From assembly GCA_017619355.1 (NCBI GenBank), contig JAFZSO010000038.1:1-64000 (forward strand): a DNA stretch of 64,000 bases, read 5' to 3'. This document shows, in pieces, positions 6,751-15,273 of the stretch. The DNA comes from Muribaculaceae bacterium (GTDB lineage: Bacteria; Bacteroidota; Bacteroidia; Bacteroidales; Muribaculaceae). Position 1 is the stretch's first letter. Each line of letters begins with the position of its first letter. The translations under genes were made by a program, and so were the position numbers. A model generated the notes under the pieces. That model was not told where the DNA came from. It saw nothing but the letters and a program-made list of their open reading frames with translations, and made no database searches.

Positions 6751-9729
6751 ATGAAGAAAAAGAAAGAAGAAAAACCTGAAGAGTTGAACGAAGAGCAACT
6801 GAATGCTGCCGAGGAAACTGCCCAGCCAGCCGAAGAGGAACAGCCGCAGGACGACTCGCAGACCAGTGCCCACTCGACCTATCAGGTGCCCAAAGATAAG
6901 AAACTGCAGCTCTCGGGCATGTATGAGAACTGGTTTCTCGACTATGCCAGCTATGTGATTCTGGAGCGTGCTGTGCCGCACATCGAGGACGGTTTCAAGC
7001 CTGTGCAGCGTCGCATCATGCATGTGATGAAGCAGAGCGACAACGGCCACACCCAGAAGGTGGCGGGCATCGTGGGCGATACCATGCACTACCACCCCCA
7101 TGGCGATGCTTCCATCTACTCGGCGCTTGTGCAGCTGGGGCAGAAGGGACTGCTCATCGACACCCAGGGTAACTGGGGTAACATACTCACCGGCGACGGT
7201 GCCGCTGCCGGCCGTTACATCGAGGCGCGTCTCTCGGAGTTTGCCCTCGAGACGGTATTCGACCCCAAGGTGACGGAGTGGACGCTGTCGTATGACGGGC
7301 AGAACAAGGAGCCCATCACGCTGCCCGCCAAGTTCCCGTTGCTCATCGCACAGGGAGCCGAGGGTATTGCGGTGGGTCTGTCGTGCAAGATTCTGCCTCA
7401 TAATTTCAACGAGATACTGGATGCCGCGGTCTCTTACCTCAAGGGCGAGGACTTCCAGCTCTATCCCGACTTCCCCACGGGCGGCTACATTGATGTGAAC
7501 AACTACAAGGACGGCGAGCGTGGCGGCAATGTGCGGGTAAGGACCAAAATCGAGAAGTACGACAACAAGACTCTGCTCGTGAAGGATGTGCCCTATGGCA
7601 AGACGGTGGGCAACCTCATCGACTCCATCCTGAAGGCCGCCGAGAAAGGCAAGTTCAAGATTCGCAAAGTGGAGGACAACACCTCGTCAAGTGCCGAGAT
7701 TATCGTGCACCTGCAGCCCGGCACCTCGAGCGACAAGGCCATCGACGCGCTCTATGCCTTCAGCGACTGCGAGATCAGCATTTCGCCCAACTGCTGCGTG
7801 ATCAAGGACGAGAAGCCGCAGTTCCTCAATATCAGCGAACTGCTGCGCTACAGCGTAGACCGCACCAAGGACATCTTGAAGGCTGAACTCGACTACCAGC
7901 GGCATGAGACGCAGGAGTCGCTGCTCTTTGCCTCGCTCGAGAAAATCTTCATCGAGGAGCGCATCTATAAGGACAAGGGATTTGAGCAGGCCAAGGACAT
8001 GGACGCCGCTGTGGCTCATGTCGACAAGCGACTGGAACCATTCAAACCGCAGTTCTTCCGCGAAATCACGCGCGACGACATCTTGCGGCTCATGGAAATC
8101 AAGATGGCGCGCATCCTGAAATTCAACATCGACAAGGCCAACAACTACATAGCCACGCTCAACGAGCGCATTGCCGATATCGACTACAAGCTGGCGCATC
8201 TGGTGGAGCATACCATCAACTGGTACACGGGCCTGAAGAACAAGTATGGCGCCCGCTTCCCGCGCCGCACCATCATACGCGACTTCGACACTATCGTGGC
8301 ATCGAAGGTGGCCGAGGCCAACGAGAAACTCTACATCAACCGTGCCGACGGTTTCATTGGCACTGCGCTGAAGAAGGACGAGTTTGTGTGCAACTGCTCC
8401 GACCTCGACGACATTATCATCTTCTACAAAGATGGCAAGTACAAGGTGATCAAGGTGAGCGACAAGGTGTATGTTGGAAAGAATATTTTGTATCTCAATG
8501 TGTTCAAGCGCAACGACAACCGCACCGTCTATAATGTGCTGTACCAAGACGGCAAGGGTGGGGTAGTCTTCATGAAACGCTTTGCCGTGACGGGCATCAC
8601 GCGCGACAAGGAGTATGACCTCACTACCGGTAAGCCGGGTAGCAAGGTGCTGTGGTTCACCGCCAACCCCAACGGCGAGGCCGAGGTGCTGCGCATCACG
8701 CTCAAGCCCAAGTTCAGGCTCAAGGTGCTGCAGTTTGATGTGGATCTGGCCGAACTCGCCATCAAGGGCAAGCAGGCGCGCGGCAACATCGTGACCAAGA
8801 ACGAGATTCACCGCATCTCGCTCAAGGAACACGGCGTGAGCACGCTGGGCGACCGCGAGATTTGGTTCGACCCCGACATCCTGCGCCTGAATGACGAGGG
8901 GCATGGTCAGTCGCTGGGCAAGTTTGGTGGCGACGACCGTGTGCTGGTCATCATGCAGAACGGTGACTTCTACACCACCAGTAGCGATGTTACCAACCAC
9001 TACGAGGAAGGCATACGCTACATTGGCAAGTACGACCCGTCGGTGGTGTGGACCGCTATCGTCGACGATGCCGACCAGGGCTACTACTACATCAAGCGCT
9101 GTCCGCTCGAAGACAATGTGAAGAAGCAGAGCATGATTGGCGGCAACCCCGACTCAAAACTCATCCTGCTCTCGAGCGAGAAGTATCCCCGCTTTGAGGT
9201 GAAGTTTGGCGAGGGCGATGCCTTCCGCGAGAACCTGGTGATTGATGCCGACGAGTTCATTGCCGTGAAGTCGTTCAAGGCCAAAGGCAAGCGTGTGACG
9301 AACTATGTGATTGACAGCGTTACCGAGATTGAACCCCGCGAGGTTCCTGACGAAGAGGAGCAGCAGCCCGAGGTGGCGCCCATTGATGACGACGAGGACG
9401 TGAATCCCGATACAGGCGCCGAAGAGCCCGCAACCGATGTGGAGGCTGAAGAACCAGCTGCTGAGGAGGAACCTGCTGCTGAAGAGCCTGCTCCTGAAGA
9501 AACGGTTGCCGAGGATAATCCTGTCGAAGATAAGGAACCTGCCGTTGAAGAAAAGCCAGTTAAGGCTAAACCTGTCAGAAAAAAGGCGGTTAAAGATAAA
9601 TCAGTTAAAGAAAAGCCTGAGGCTGATGACAAGCCCGCAGCCGCCGGCAAGCCTGCCGATGCCGAGATGAGCCAGCAGGAGTTGCGCGACAAACTCACGG
9701 GTCAGACTCGACTTTTTGACGACTTTTAA
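6751..9729 (+). CDS. parC: Type IIA topoisomerase subunit A (topoisomerase IV ParC-like)
   Basis: A 992-residue subunit that cuts and religates DNA together with a ParE/GyrB partner, which is not in this window. The cytoplasmic core begins at about residue 50 (LSGMYENWFLDYASYVILER) and contains PVQRRIM, HPHGDASIY and AAAGRYIEARLSEF, whose Tyr156 is the predicted DNA-linking tyrosine. The C-terminal propeller region lacks an obvious canonical GyrA-box, which favours ParC over GyrA. Two low-complexity tails are notable. Residues 1-45 are Lys/Glu-rich, and residues about 865-970 alternate from Ala/Glu/Pro-rich to Lys/Val/Pro-rich. Its stop overlaps the next gene's start by one base (TAATG), so the two are translationally linked. 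Confidence 0.9.
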   Translation: MKKKKEEKPEELNEEQLNAAEETAQPAEEEQPQDDSQTSAHSTYQVPKDKKLQLSGMYENWFLDYASYVILERAVPHIEDGFKPVQRRIMHVMKQSDNGHTQKVAGIVGDTMHYHPHGDASIYSALVQLGQKGLLIDTQGNWGNILTGDGAAAGRYIEARLSEFALETVFDPKVTEWTLSYDGQNKEPITLPAKFPLLIAQGAEGIAVGLSCKILPHNFNEILDAAVSYLKGEDFQLYPDFPTGGYIDVNNYKDGERGGNVRVRTKIEKYDNKTLLVKDVPYGKTVGNLIDSILKAAEKGKFKIRKVEDNTSSSAEIIVHLQPGTSSDKAIDALYAFSDCEISISPNCCVIKDEKPQFLNISELLRYSVDRTKDILKAELDYQRHETQESLLFASLEKIFIEERIYKDKGFEQAKDMDAAVAHVDKRLEPFKPQFFREITRDDILRLMEIKMARILKFNIDKANNYIATLNERIADIDYKLAHLVEHTINWYTGLKNKYGARFPRRTIIRDFDTIVASKVAEANEKLYINRADGFIGTALKKDEFVCNCSDLDDIIIFYKDGKYKVIKVSDKVYVGKNILYLNVFKRNDNRTVYNVLYQDGKGGVVFMKRFAVTGITRDKEYDLTTGKPGSKVLWFTANPNGEAEVLRITLKPKFRLKVLQFDVDLAELAIKGKQARGNIVTKNEIHRISLKEHGVSTLGDREIWFDPDILRLNDEGHGQSLGKFGGDDRVLVIMQNGDFYTTSSDVTNHYEEGIRYIGKYDPSVVWTAIVDDADQGYYYIKRCPLEDNVKKQSMIGGNPDSKLILLSSEKYPRFEVKFGEGDAFRENLVIDADEFIAVKSFKAKGKRVTNYVIDSVTEIEPREVPDEEEQQPEVAPIDDDEDVNPDTGAEEPATDVEAEEPAAEEEPAAEEPAPEETVAEDNPVEDKEPAVEEKPVKAKPVRKKAVKDKSVKEKPEADDKPAAAGKPADAEMSQQELRDKLTGQTRLFDDF

Positions 9730-10610
9730 TGCTTCTTGATGTGAAACCGATACTGAAAATATTGACTGTTTGGCTGCTGGGTGCCTGCATGGGGTGCGTT
9801 GCAGCCTATGCTCAAGACTCGACCGAGGTGGTTCGGCCAGTGCACTACACTGTGATGAGCGAGTTTGGCCATGCGTCCCTGCTCGACTCCTATCTCACGC
9901 CCATCACTTACACGGGTTTGAACATGGGGCTGGGTTTCGAGCATTTCCAGGCTACGGGCTTCAATCCCGAGAAGTGGGTGCGTGAGCTGGAACTGAGTGG
10001 TGACTACAGTTATGTGGAGAACCCTGTGGGCAACCACGAGATGCACGCCCTGATGGGCGAGGCAAGGTGGTCGCTCATGCGCCGCTGGCACGATGTGCCC
10101 GTCAGGCGACTGCAACTGATGGTGGGTCCGATGATATACTTCCGCGGCGGCATGATCTATAATGCCAACAACAGCAACAATGTGGTGTCGGGTCGCATCA
10201 ATCTGGCAGTGGGCGTGCAGGCTGCAGCGGTGTTTAACACCAGGCTGTTTGGTAATCCGCTGGCCCTGCGCTATCAGGCATCGCTACCGGTCGTGGGGGC
10301 TTTCTTCTCGCCCGAGTATGACGAGGCCTATTATGAGATATTTGTGGGCAATCGCCGCCACTTGGCTCACATGGGCTGGTGGGGTAGCCGTTTTGACATG
10401 AACAACCTGGTCACTGCCGACTGGCGGCTGGGCGGCACCATCTTGAGGCTGGGCTACCGCTGCCGCATCGAGAAATCATGGGTGAACCATATCGACACGC
10501 GCACTGTGACCCATGCGGTGGTCATCGGTTTGGGCGGTGAGATTCTGAATCTCTCGCCATCACGCAAGCTGAGCGATAAGGCGCGGGTGATGTCGGCCAT
10601 GTTTGAGTAG
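9729..10610 (+). CDS. DUF3316-like outer-membrane beta-barrel protein
   Basis: A 293-residue protein with an N-terminal hydrophobic signal (WLLGACMGCVAAYAQ, ends near residue 29). The rest alternates aromatic/glycine strands such as GLNMGLGFEHFQ, LELSGDYSYVEN, LMVGPMIYFRGGMI and RLGYRCRIEKSWVN, as in small outer-membrane barrels. It resembles the DUF3316 family of Bacteroidales by length and pattern; that assignment is from memory and was not checked. Its ATG overlaps the parC stop by one base. Function unknown. Confidence 0.65.
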   Translation: MLLDVKPILKILTVWLLGACMGCVAAYAQDSTEVVRPVHYTVMSEFGHASLLDSYLTPITYTGLNMGLGFEHFQATGFNPEKWVRELELSGDYSYVENPVGNHEMHALMGEARWSLMRRWHDVPVRRLQLMVGPMIYFRGGMIYNANNSNNVVSGRINLAVGVQAAAVFNTRLFGNPLALRYQASLPVVGAFFSPEYDEAYYEIFVGNRRHLAHMGWWGSRFDMNNLVTADWRLGGTILRLGYRCRIEKSWVNHIDTRTVTHAVVIGLGGEILNLSPSRKLSDKARVMSAMFE

Positions 10611-10631
10611 TAATCTAAAAAGTTGACCGCT

Positions 10632-11648
10632 ATGATGAAGTTGCTACATAAAATACTGTTGATGTCGGTGCTGGTTCTGCCACTGGCGGCGTGTACCGAC
10701 GATGTGGAATCTAACTACGACCCCTTCAAGAACTTCGATGCCCTGTGGACGGCTCTTGATGAGCACTACACCTTCTTCTCCTACAAGAGCATTGACTGGA
10801 ACGAGGTGGGCAAGCGCTATCGTGCCAAGGTGAAGAAGGAAATGAGCAGCCAGGAACTCTTCAACCTGTGCAGCGAGATGCTCAAGGAACTGAAGGACGG
10901 CCATGTGAACCTGATTTCGGCCACCGATGTGTCGCGTTACTGGATTTGGGAGCAGTATCCCGAGAACTACGACGAACGGCTCATCGACGAGCATTACCTC
11001 AATTTTGAATACAAGCTCACATCGGGTATCAAGTACCAGATTCTGAGCAACAACATCGGCTACATGTATTATGGCAGTTTCTCGAGCGGCATAGGCGACG
11101 GTAACCTCGATGCCATTCTGGGCTATCTGGCTACGAGCGACGGCCTTGTGATTGATGTGCGGAGCAATGGGGGCGGTTATCTGACCAATGTGGAAACCCT
11201 GGTGGCACGCTTCATCACCGAAAAGACGCATGTGGGCTCGATCAAGCACAAAACAGGGCCAGGGCATGATGATTTCTCGGAGCCTTATGATTACTATTTT
11301 GAGCCTGCCAAAGACCACATTCACTATACCAAGCCCGTGGTGGTGCTGGCCAATCGTGGCTCGTTCAGCGCCACCAACAATTTCGTGTCGATCATGAAGC
11401 ATCTGCCTCAGGTGACTGTGGTGGGCGATGTGACAGGCGGCGGTTGCGGTCTGCCCTTCACCAGCGAGTTGCCCAACGGGTGGACGGTGCGCTTCTCGGC
11501 GGCAGTGATTGCCGATGCTAAGGGTCAACTCACCGAGTTTGGCGTTCAGCCCGATGTGAAGGTGGATATGAACAAGGCCGACAGTGATGCCGGCCGTGAT
11601 ACCATGCTTGAAGCTGCCTTCCAGGTGCTTCAATCGCAAAAGCCTTGA
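10632..11648 (+). CDS. S41 family peptidase, lipoprotein
   Basis: A 338-residue protein. I chose the ATG at 10632 because it gives a lipoprotein signal with Cys21 (LVLPLAACTDD). The TTG at 10623 is also in frame but unlikely. Residues about 30-90 are the helical S41 N-terminal domain (WTALDEHYTFFSYKSIDW). The protease core follows with LVIDVRSNGGGYL and then NRGSFSATNNF, where Ser246 fits the nucleophile. The CtpA-type lysine (normally in TFGKG) is absent; the matching stretch reads GDVTGGGCGLPF. This resembles other short Bacteroidales S41 proteins without a PDZ domain. It faces the next gene tail to tail with 13 bases between stops. Confidence 0.82.
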   Translation: MMKLLHKILLMSVLVLPLAACTDDVESNYDPFKNFDALWTALDEHYTFFSYKSIDWNEVGKRYRAKVKKEMSSQELFNLCSEMLKELKDGHVNLISATDVSRYWIWEQYPENYDERLIDEHYLNFEYKLTSGIKYQILSNNIGYMYYGSFSSGIGDGNLDAILGYLATSDGLVIDVRSNGGGYLTNVETLVARFITEKTHVGSIKHKTGPGHDDFSEPYDYYFEPAKDHIHYTKPVVVLANRGSFSATNNFVSIMKHLPQVTVVGDVTGGGCGLPFTSELPNGWTVRFSAAVIADAKGQLTEFGVQPDVKVDMNKADSDAGRDTMLEAAFQVLQSQKP

Positions 11649-11661
11649 TGGTTATTCGTGC

Positions 11662-12309
11662 TTAATGCACATCGATACCGTCGAAGTAGAGCTCGGAAAT
11701 GACGGTATCCTGATACTTCGTTCCCGGATACACATCCACAATCTCGAATTTCAGCGTCCATTCGGGGGCTGATGAGTCGTGATAGCCCAGTGTGCCCACT
11801 TCGAAGCACTGCAGCGTGCGGCTGTCCTTGAGGTCGAGGATAGCGATGGGCTCGTCGTTGTAATAGACCTTGAGCTGTTTCACGCGCGAGTTCTCGCACC
11901 ACGCTTTCTGATTCTTGACATGGCCGTTGAGCACCTTCACCGTGGTGATGCGCGGGCAGGAGCCCGGGAACTTGTAAACCAGATACTCGCCGATGCCCTG
12001 ACCAGGTGCACCCTCGGCCCAAACGCTCGTGTGGTCGAAGTCGTGGGCGTTAGCGCCTTTGTAGTCAAATTTGGCGGTTGGGGCGAGGCTGCTCGAGGCA
12101 ATCACAGTGTCGACGACTCCACCGCAATACCAGCTGCATTTGCCGCTATAGAGGTCATCATAGATGGCGTTTTCTTCCACCAGCTGTTCGAAACTCTTGG
12201 TGGTGCTTTTGGGCATGCTGTAGATGTGGCTGGGCTTGATGTGCTTGACTTGTGCCTGCGCCACGAGGGCTGTGGCGATGATGGCAAGCATGAGTGCTAT
12301 CTTTTTCAT
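11662..12309 (-). CDS. Secreted protein with NADase-type/discoidin-like glycan-binding fold
   Basis: A 215-residue protein with a signal peptide (MKKIALMLAIIATALVAQAQ). The body from about residue 70 resembles the NADase-type glycan-binding domain seen in many Bacteroidales proteins: YKGANAHDFDHTSVWAEGAPGQGIGEYLVYKF, then LNGHVKNQKAWCENSRVKQLKVYYN, and ending in VISELYFDGIDVH. That domain is a beta-sandwich related to discoidin domains and is thought to bind sugars. No enzymatic motif is visible. A role in binding host or dietary glycans is inferred. The N-terminal 65 residues contain several cysteines (KCSWYCGG). Confidence 0.62.
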   Translation of the reverse strand: MKKIALMLAIIATALVAQAQVKHIKPSHIYSMPKSTTKSFEQLVEENAIYDDLYSGKCSWYCGGVVDTVIASSSLAPTAKFDYKGANAHDFDHTSVWAEGAPGQGIGEYLVYKFPGSCPRITTVKVLNGHVKNQKAWCENSRVKQLKVYYNDEPIAILDLKDSRTLQCFEVGTLGYHDSSAPEWTLKFEIVDVYPGTKYQDTVISELYFDGIDVH

Positions 12310-12339
12310 AAAATGAGGTTTTGATTGTTAAACTGGTTG

Positions 12340-12347
12340 CAAATATA
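12340..12347 (-). promoter_or_regulatory. -7 element upstream of the glycan-binding-type gene
   Basis: On the minus strand this reads TATATTTG, matching TAnnTTTG, 31 bases before the ATG. No TTTG is found at -33, so the promoter may be weak or regulated. Confidence 0.5.
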
Positions 12348-12410
12348 AGCGTTTGTTAGATAATAATTCACATCTGAAGTTTAATTGTTTTAAAAAAAAT
12401 GTGGGGATTA

Positions 12411-14690
12411 TTAGCGTGTTTTGCATTTGATGGCTTGGGCGGTGAGGGAACCGGGGAACTGGAGCATGTCGTGGGGCTGGCCCGCGAACACGATGTTGCC
12501 GCCAAGGTCGCCGGCGCCAGGACCGAGTTCGATGACCCAGTCGGCGGCTTTGATGACATCGGTGTTGTGCTCCACCACATACACCGTGTTGCCCTTGTCA
12601 ACCATGTCCTCGAAGAGCTCGATGAGATGATGCACATCCTGCAGATGGAGTCCGTCGGTGGGTTCGTCGATGACAAACACGCCGCGCTGTCCGCCTTGCT
12701 CCACGGGTGAGGTGTAGCTCTTGAGATAGGACGCAATCTTGAGTCGCTGGAGTTCGCCGCCCGAGAGGGTGCTCAACGCCTGGTTCAGGTGCACATAATG
12801 CAGGCCCACTGCCATGAGGGGTCGCAGTTTCTCTTCGATGCTGGTGCCCTTGAAGAACTCGCTGGCTCGGCGCACCGAGAGGTCCATCACCTCGGCTATG
12901 TTCTTGCCATTGACCAGGTATTGCAACGCCTCGGGCGAATAGCGCAGACCGCCGCACGCCTCGCAGGTGGTCTCGATGTTGTCCATGAAAGCCATCTCGG
13001 CTATCACAACGCCCTTGCCGCCGCACACGGGGCACGCGCCCTTGCCGTTGAAGGTGAAGTAGTGCTCCTTCATCTTGTGCTGCCGGGCAAAAATCTTCCT
13101 AATGTCGGGTGCCACATCCATATAGGTGGCGGGGGTGGAGCGCAGACTTACCCCGATGTTCTTTTGACTGATATAGACGATTTCTTGCGGGAAATTGCGG
13201 CGGAAGCATTCCATGAGCGAACTCTTGCCCGAACCTGCCACACCCGCCACGGCGGTGAGTACACCCAGAGGCAGGTCGATGGTCACATCCTTAAGGTTGT
13301 GCAGGGTGGCGTGCTCGAGTCTGAAGTGGTCCGATGGCTTGCGGGGTTCGGCCTTGAATGCTCCGCTCTTGCCCATCATGTTGCCCGTGCTAGTGCCGCT
13401 TAGCAGCAGTTGATTGTAATTGCCTTCAAAGATGATTTGTCCGCCTTGGCTACCGGGACCGGGGCCCATGTCGACGATGTGATCGGCTATGGCAATCATC
13501 TCCTTGTGGTGCTCTACGAGCAGCACGGTGTTGCCGGCATCGCGCAGTCGGCGCACCGAGTGTTTCATCTTCTCGATGTCGTGGTCATGCAGGCCGGTGC
13601 TGGGTTCGTCGAGGATGTAGAGCACATCTGAGAGCGATGAGTTGATGTACTTGGCTATCTTGCAGCGTTGCGCTTCGCCACCCGACAGGGTCCCCACACC
13701 GCGGTCCAGGCTCAGGTAGCCCAGCCCTATCTCTTCGAGTGCGGTGAGTCGGGCACCGATGGCGGCCTTGAGGTCGACGGCGAGCGGGGAGGTGAGCGAG
13801 GCAATCCAGCGGTTCAGGTTGGTGATGCTCATGGCGCTCACTTCGGCAATGTTCTTGCCGTCGATTTTGCAAGAGAGCACACGCTGGCTCAGGCGTGTGC
13901 CGCCGCAGTCGGGGCAGGGACCCATGTTGAGCATGGGGTTGAGCACGGCGGCATGCAGCAGCCCTTCCTCGCTGTTGATGATGCTGCGGTACATGCGTGG
14001 GATAATGCCCTCGTATTTTGCCGTCTTGGGCCAGTTCGATGGCGGATTCTTGAGCCGGATTTGCGGACTGTTGAGGAACAGGTCGAGTTCCTCGGGGCTG
14101 TAGTCTTTGATCTTCTTGTCGAGGTCAAACAGGCCGCTGTGGGCATACCTGATCCAGCGCCAGCCGCCCTTGCCGAAGGCGATGTAGTGTATGGTGTCCT
14201 CGTCGTTGAGGCTTTTGTCGAAGTCGATGAGTTTGTGGATGTCGAGTTCGCGGATTTCGCCCAGGCCTGAGCATCGGGGACAGCTGCCCTCGGGGTGGTT
14301 GAAACTGAACGACTCGGCATAGCCCACAAAGGGCTGGCCCACGCGCGAGAAGAGCAGTCGCAGCAGGGCGGCGATGTCGGTGTAGGTGGCCACGGTAGAG
14401 CGGGAGTTCTGTGCCGGTTTCTTCTGGTCGATGACGATGGCGATGGGCAGGTTCTCGATGGCGTCGACATGCGGACGGCCGTACTTGGGCAGGTATTGCT
14501 GCACAAACGAGGGGAAGGTGTCGTTCAGTTCGCGGCGCGACTTGGCGGCGATGGTGTCGAGCACCAGCGAGCTTTTGCCCGAGCCCGACACGCCCGTGAA
14601 CACGGTTATCTGGTGCTTGGGAATCTCGAGCGAGATGTTCTTCAAGTTGTTCTCGCTTGCCCCGCGTATGATGATTTTGTCGTAGTTCAT
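12411..14690 (-). CDS. UvrA-like ABC protein, stand-alone paralogue (759 residues)
   Basis: A cytoplasmic twin-ABC protein of the UvrA family. The ATG at 14690 (MNYDKIIIRGASENNL) is preferred to the TTG at 14699. Walker A motifs are GVSGSGKS (residues 33-40) and GVAGSGKSSL in the second half; ABC signatures are LSGGEAQRCKIA and LSGGELQRLKIA. Four CxxC pairs (CPRCSG, CPDCGG, CPVCGG, CEACGG) form the zinc modules. At 759 residues it is about 180 shorter than housekeeping UvrA (about 940) and lacks most of the insertion that contacts UvrB. Such short paralogues (UvrA2/DrrC-like) are linked to drug or DNA-damage tolerance in other bacteria. No uvrB or uvrC lies nearby, so its partner is unknown. 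Confidence 0.88.
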   Translation of the reverse strand: MNYDKIIIRGASENNLKNISLEIPKHQITVFTGVSGSGKSSLVLDTIAAKSRRELNDTFPSFVQQYLPKYGRPHVDAIENLPIAIVIDQKKPAQNSRSTVATYTDIAALLRLLFSRVGQPFVGYAESFSFNHPEGSCPRCSGLGEIRELDIHKLIDFDKSLNDEDTIHYIAFGKGGWRWIRYAHSGLFDLDKKIKDYSPEELDLFLNSPQIRLKNPPSNWPKTAKYEGIIPRMYRSIINSEEGLLHAAVLNPMLNMGPCPDCGGTRLSQRVLSCKIDGKNIAEVSAMSITNLNRWIASLTSPLAVDLKAAIGARLTALEEIGLGYLSLDRGVGTLSGGEAQRCKIAKYINSSLSDVLYILDEPSTGLHDHDIEKMKHSVRRLRDAGNTVLLVEHHKEMIAIADHIVDMGPGPGSQGGQIIFEGNYNQLLLSGTSTGNMMGKSGAFKAEPRKPSDHFRLEHATLHNLKDVTIDLPLGVLTAVAGVAGSGKSSLMECFRRNFPQEIVYISQKNIGVSLRSTPATYMDVAPDIRKIFARQHKMKEHYFTFNGKGACPVCGGKGVVIAEMAFMDNIETTCEACGGLRYSPEALQYLVNGKNIAEVMDLSVRRASEFFKGTSIEEKLRPLMAVGLHYVHLNQALSTLSGGELQRLKIASYLKSYTSPVEQGGQRGVFVIDEPTDGLHLQDVHHLIELFEDMVDKGNTVYVVEHNTDVIKAADWVIELGPGAGDLGGNIVFAGQPHDMLQFPGSLTAQAIKCKTR

Positions 14691-15183
14691 TGGTATCAAT
14701 GCTTTGATGATTGCAAAGTTAACAACAATTCTTTTTATGTGGACGGGCTGCGCCCGGAAAATTACTACGCTGTACGCTAAAATGGGCTCGCAGTGCCGTT
14801 AAAAGAATCCGAGCTTGCGAGGCTTTTTGGGGCTCCTTTTCGTGCTTTTTGCGAGAGAAAAAAATGACGGCGAGGGGTTATAATCTCGAAAAGTTGCGCC
14901 TATCGGCGTCGCAAAGCTGGCTACGCCAGTTTTTTTTCAGTGACGGTGCGGGGTCTCGGAACTCTTGAACTCCTTTACTCCTTAGAGTTTTTTGCGCTAG
15001 GGCCCTTAAAATTACAGCTGCGCTAAAAAACATGGGAATTATCATGAGAAGATGTTAGATAGAGGCTGAAAATCCCAATTATTTCTTATTCCATTGCTTG
15101 CGCAGTTTCTTGGGCATGTCGCTATAGTTGAAGCCTCACAAGCAGTGTCATGTGGCAGTGCTTTGTGTTTTTTTTCAAGATTA
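14691..15183. other. Spacer between the UvrA-like gene and ATPase 1
   Basis: No gene is evident. On the minus strand TAACTTTG at 14714-14721 could be the -7 box of the UvrA-like gene, without a -33 partner. A short GC hairpin CTGGC-TAC-GCCAG followed by eight T (14917-14937) resembles a plus-strand terminator, although nothing obvious ends there. The S-family repeat copy 1 follows. Confidence 0.55.
14948..15002 (+). repeat. Dispersed repeat, family S, copy 1 (left flank of ATPase 1)
   Basis: A 55-base stretch from GCGGGGTCTCGGAACTCTTG to TTTTTTGCGCTAGGG. It is identical to 16639-16693 except for one base (C to A in the first ten bases). The two copies lie in the same orientation on either side of the ATPase gene at 15274-16593. 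Confidence 0.9.
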
Positions 15184-15215
15184 TTTGCAGAATTCAAATC
15201 TTTGCCATAATTTTG
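15184..15215 (+). promoter_or_regulatory. Promoter of ATPase 1
   Basis: TTTG at 15184-15187, 20 bases, then TAATTTTG at 15208-15215, a full consensus match. Transcription would start near 15222, at the left edge of the tandem palindromes. Confidence 0.75.
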
Positions 15216-15222
15216 CAGTTAA

Positions 15223-15252
15223 GAAACGGGTGTTTCGGAAACAAGTGTTTCG
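15223..15252 (+). repeat. Two tandem 15-base palindromic repeats in the ATPase 1 leader
   Basis: GAAACGGGTGTTTCG is followed directly by GAAACAAGTGTTTCG. Each unit is a dyad GAAAC-N4-GTTTC plus G. They begin at the predicted transcription start and end 21 bases before the ATG, where a repressor or the gene's own product could bind. Operator function is inferred. Confidence 0.8.
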
Positions 15253-15273
15253 CAATAAATAAATGTAACGCTC

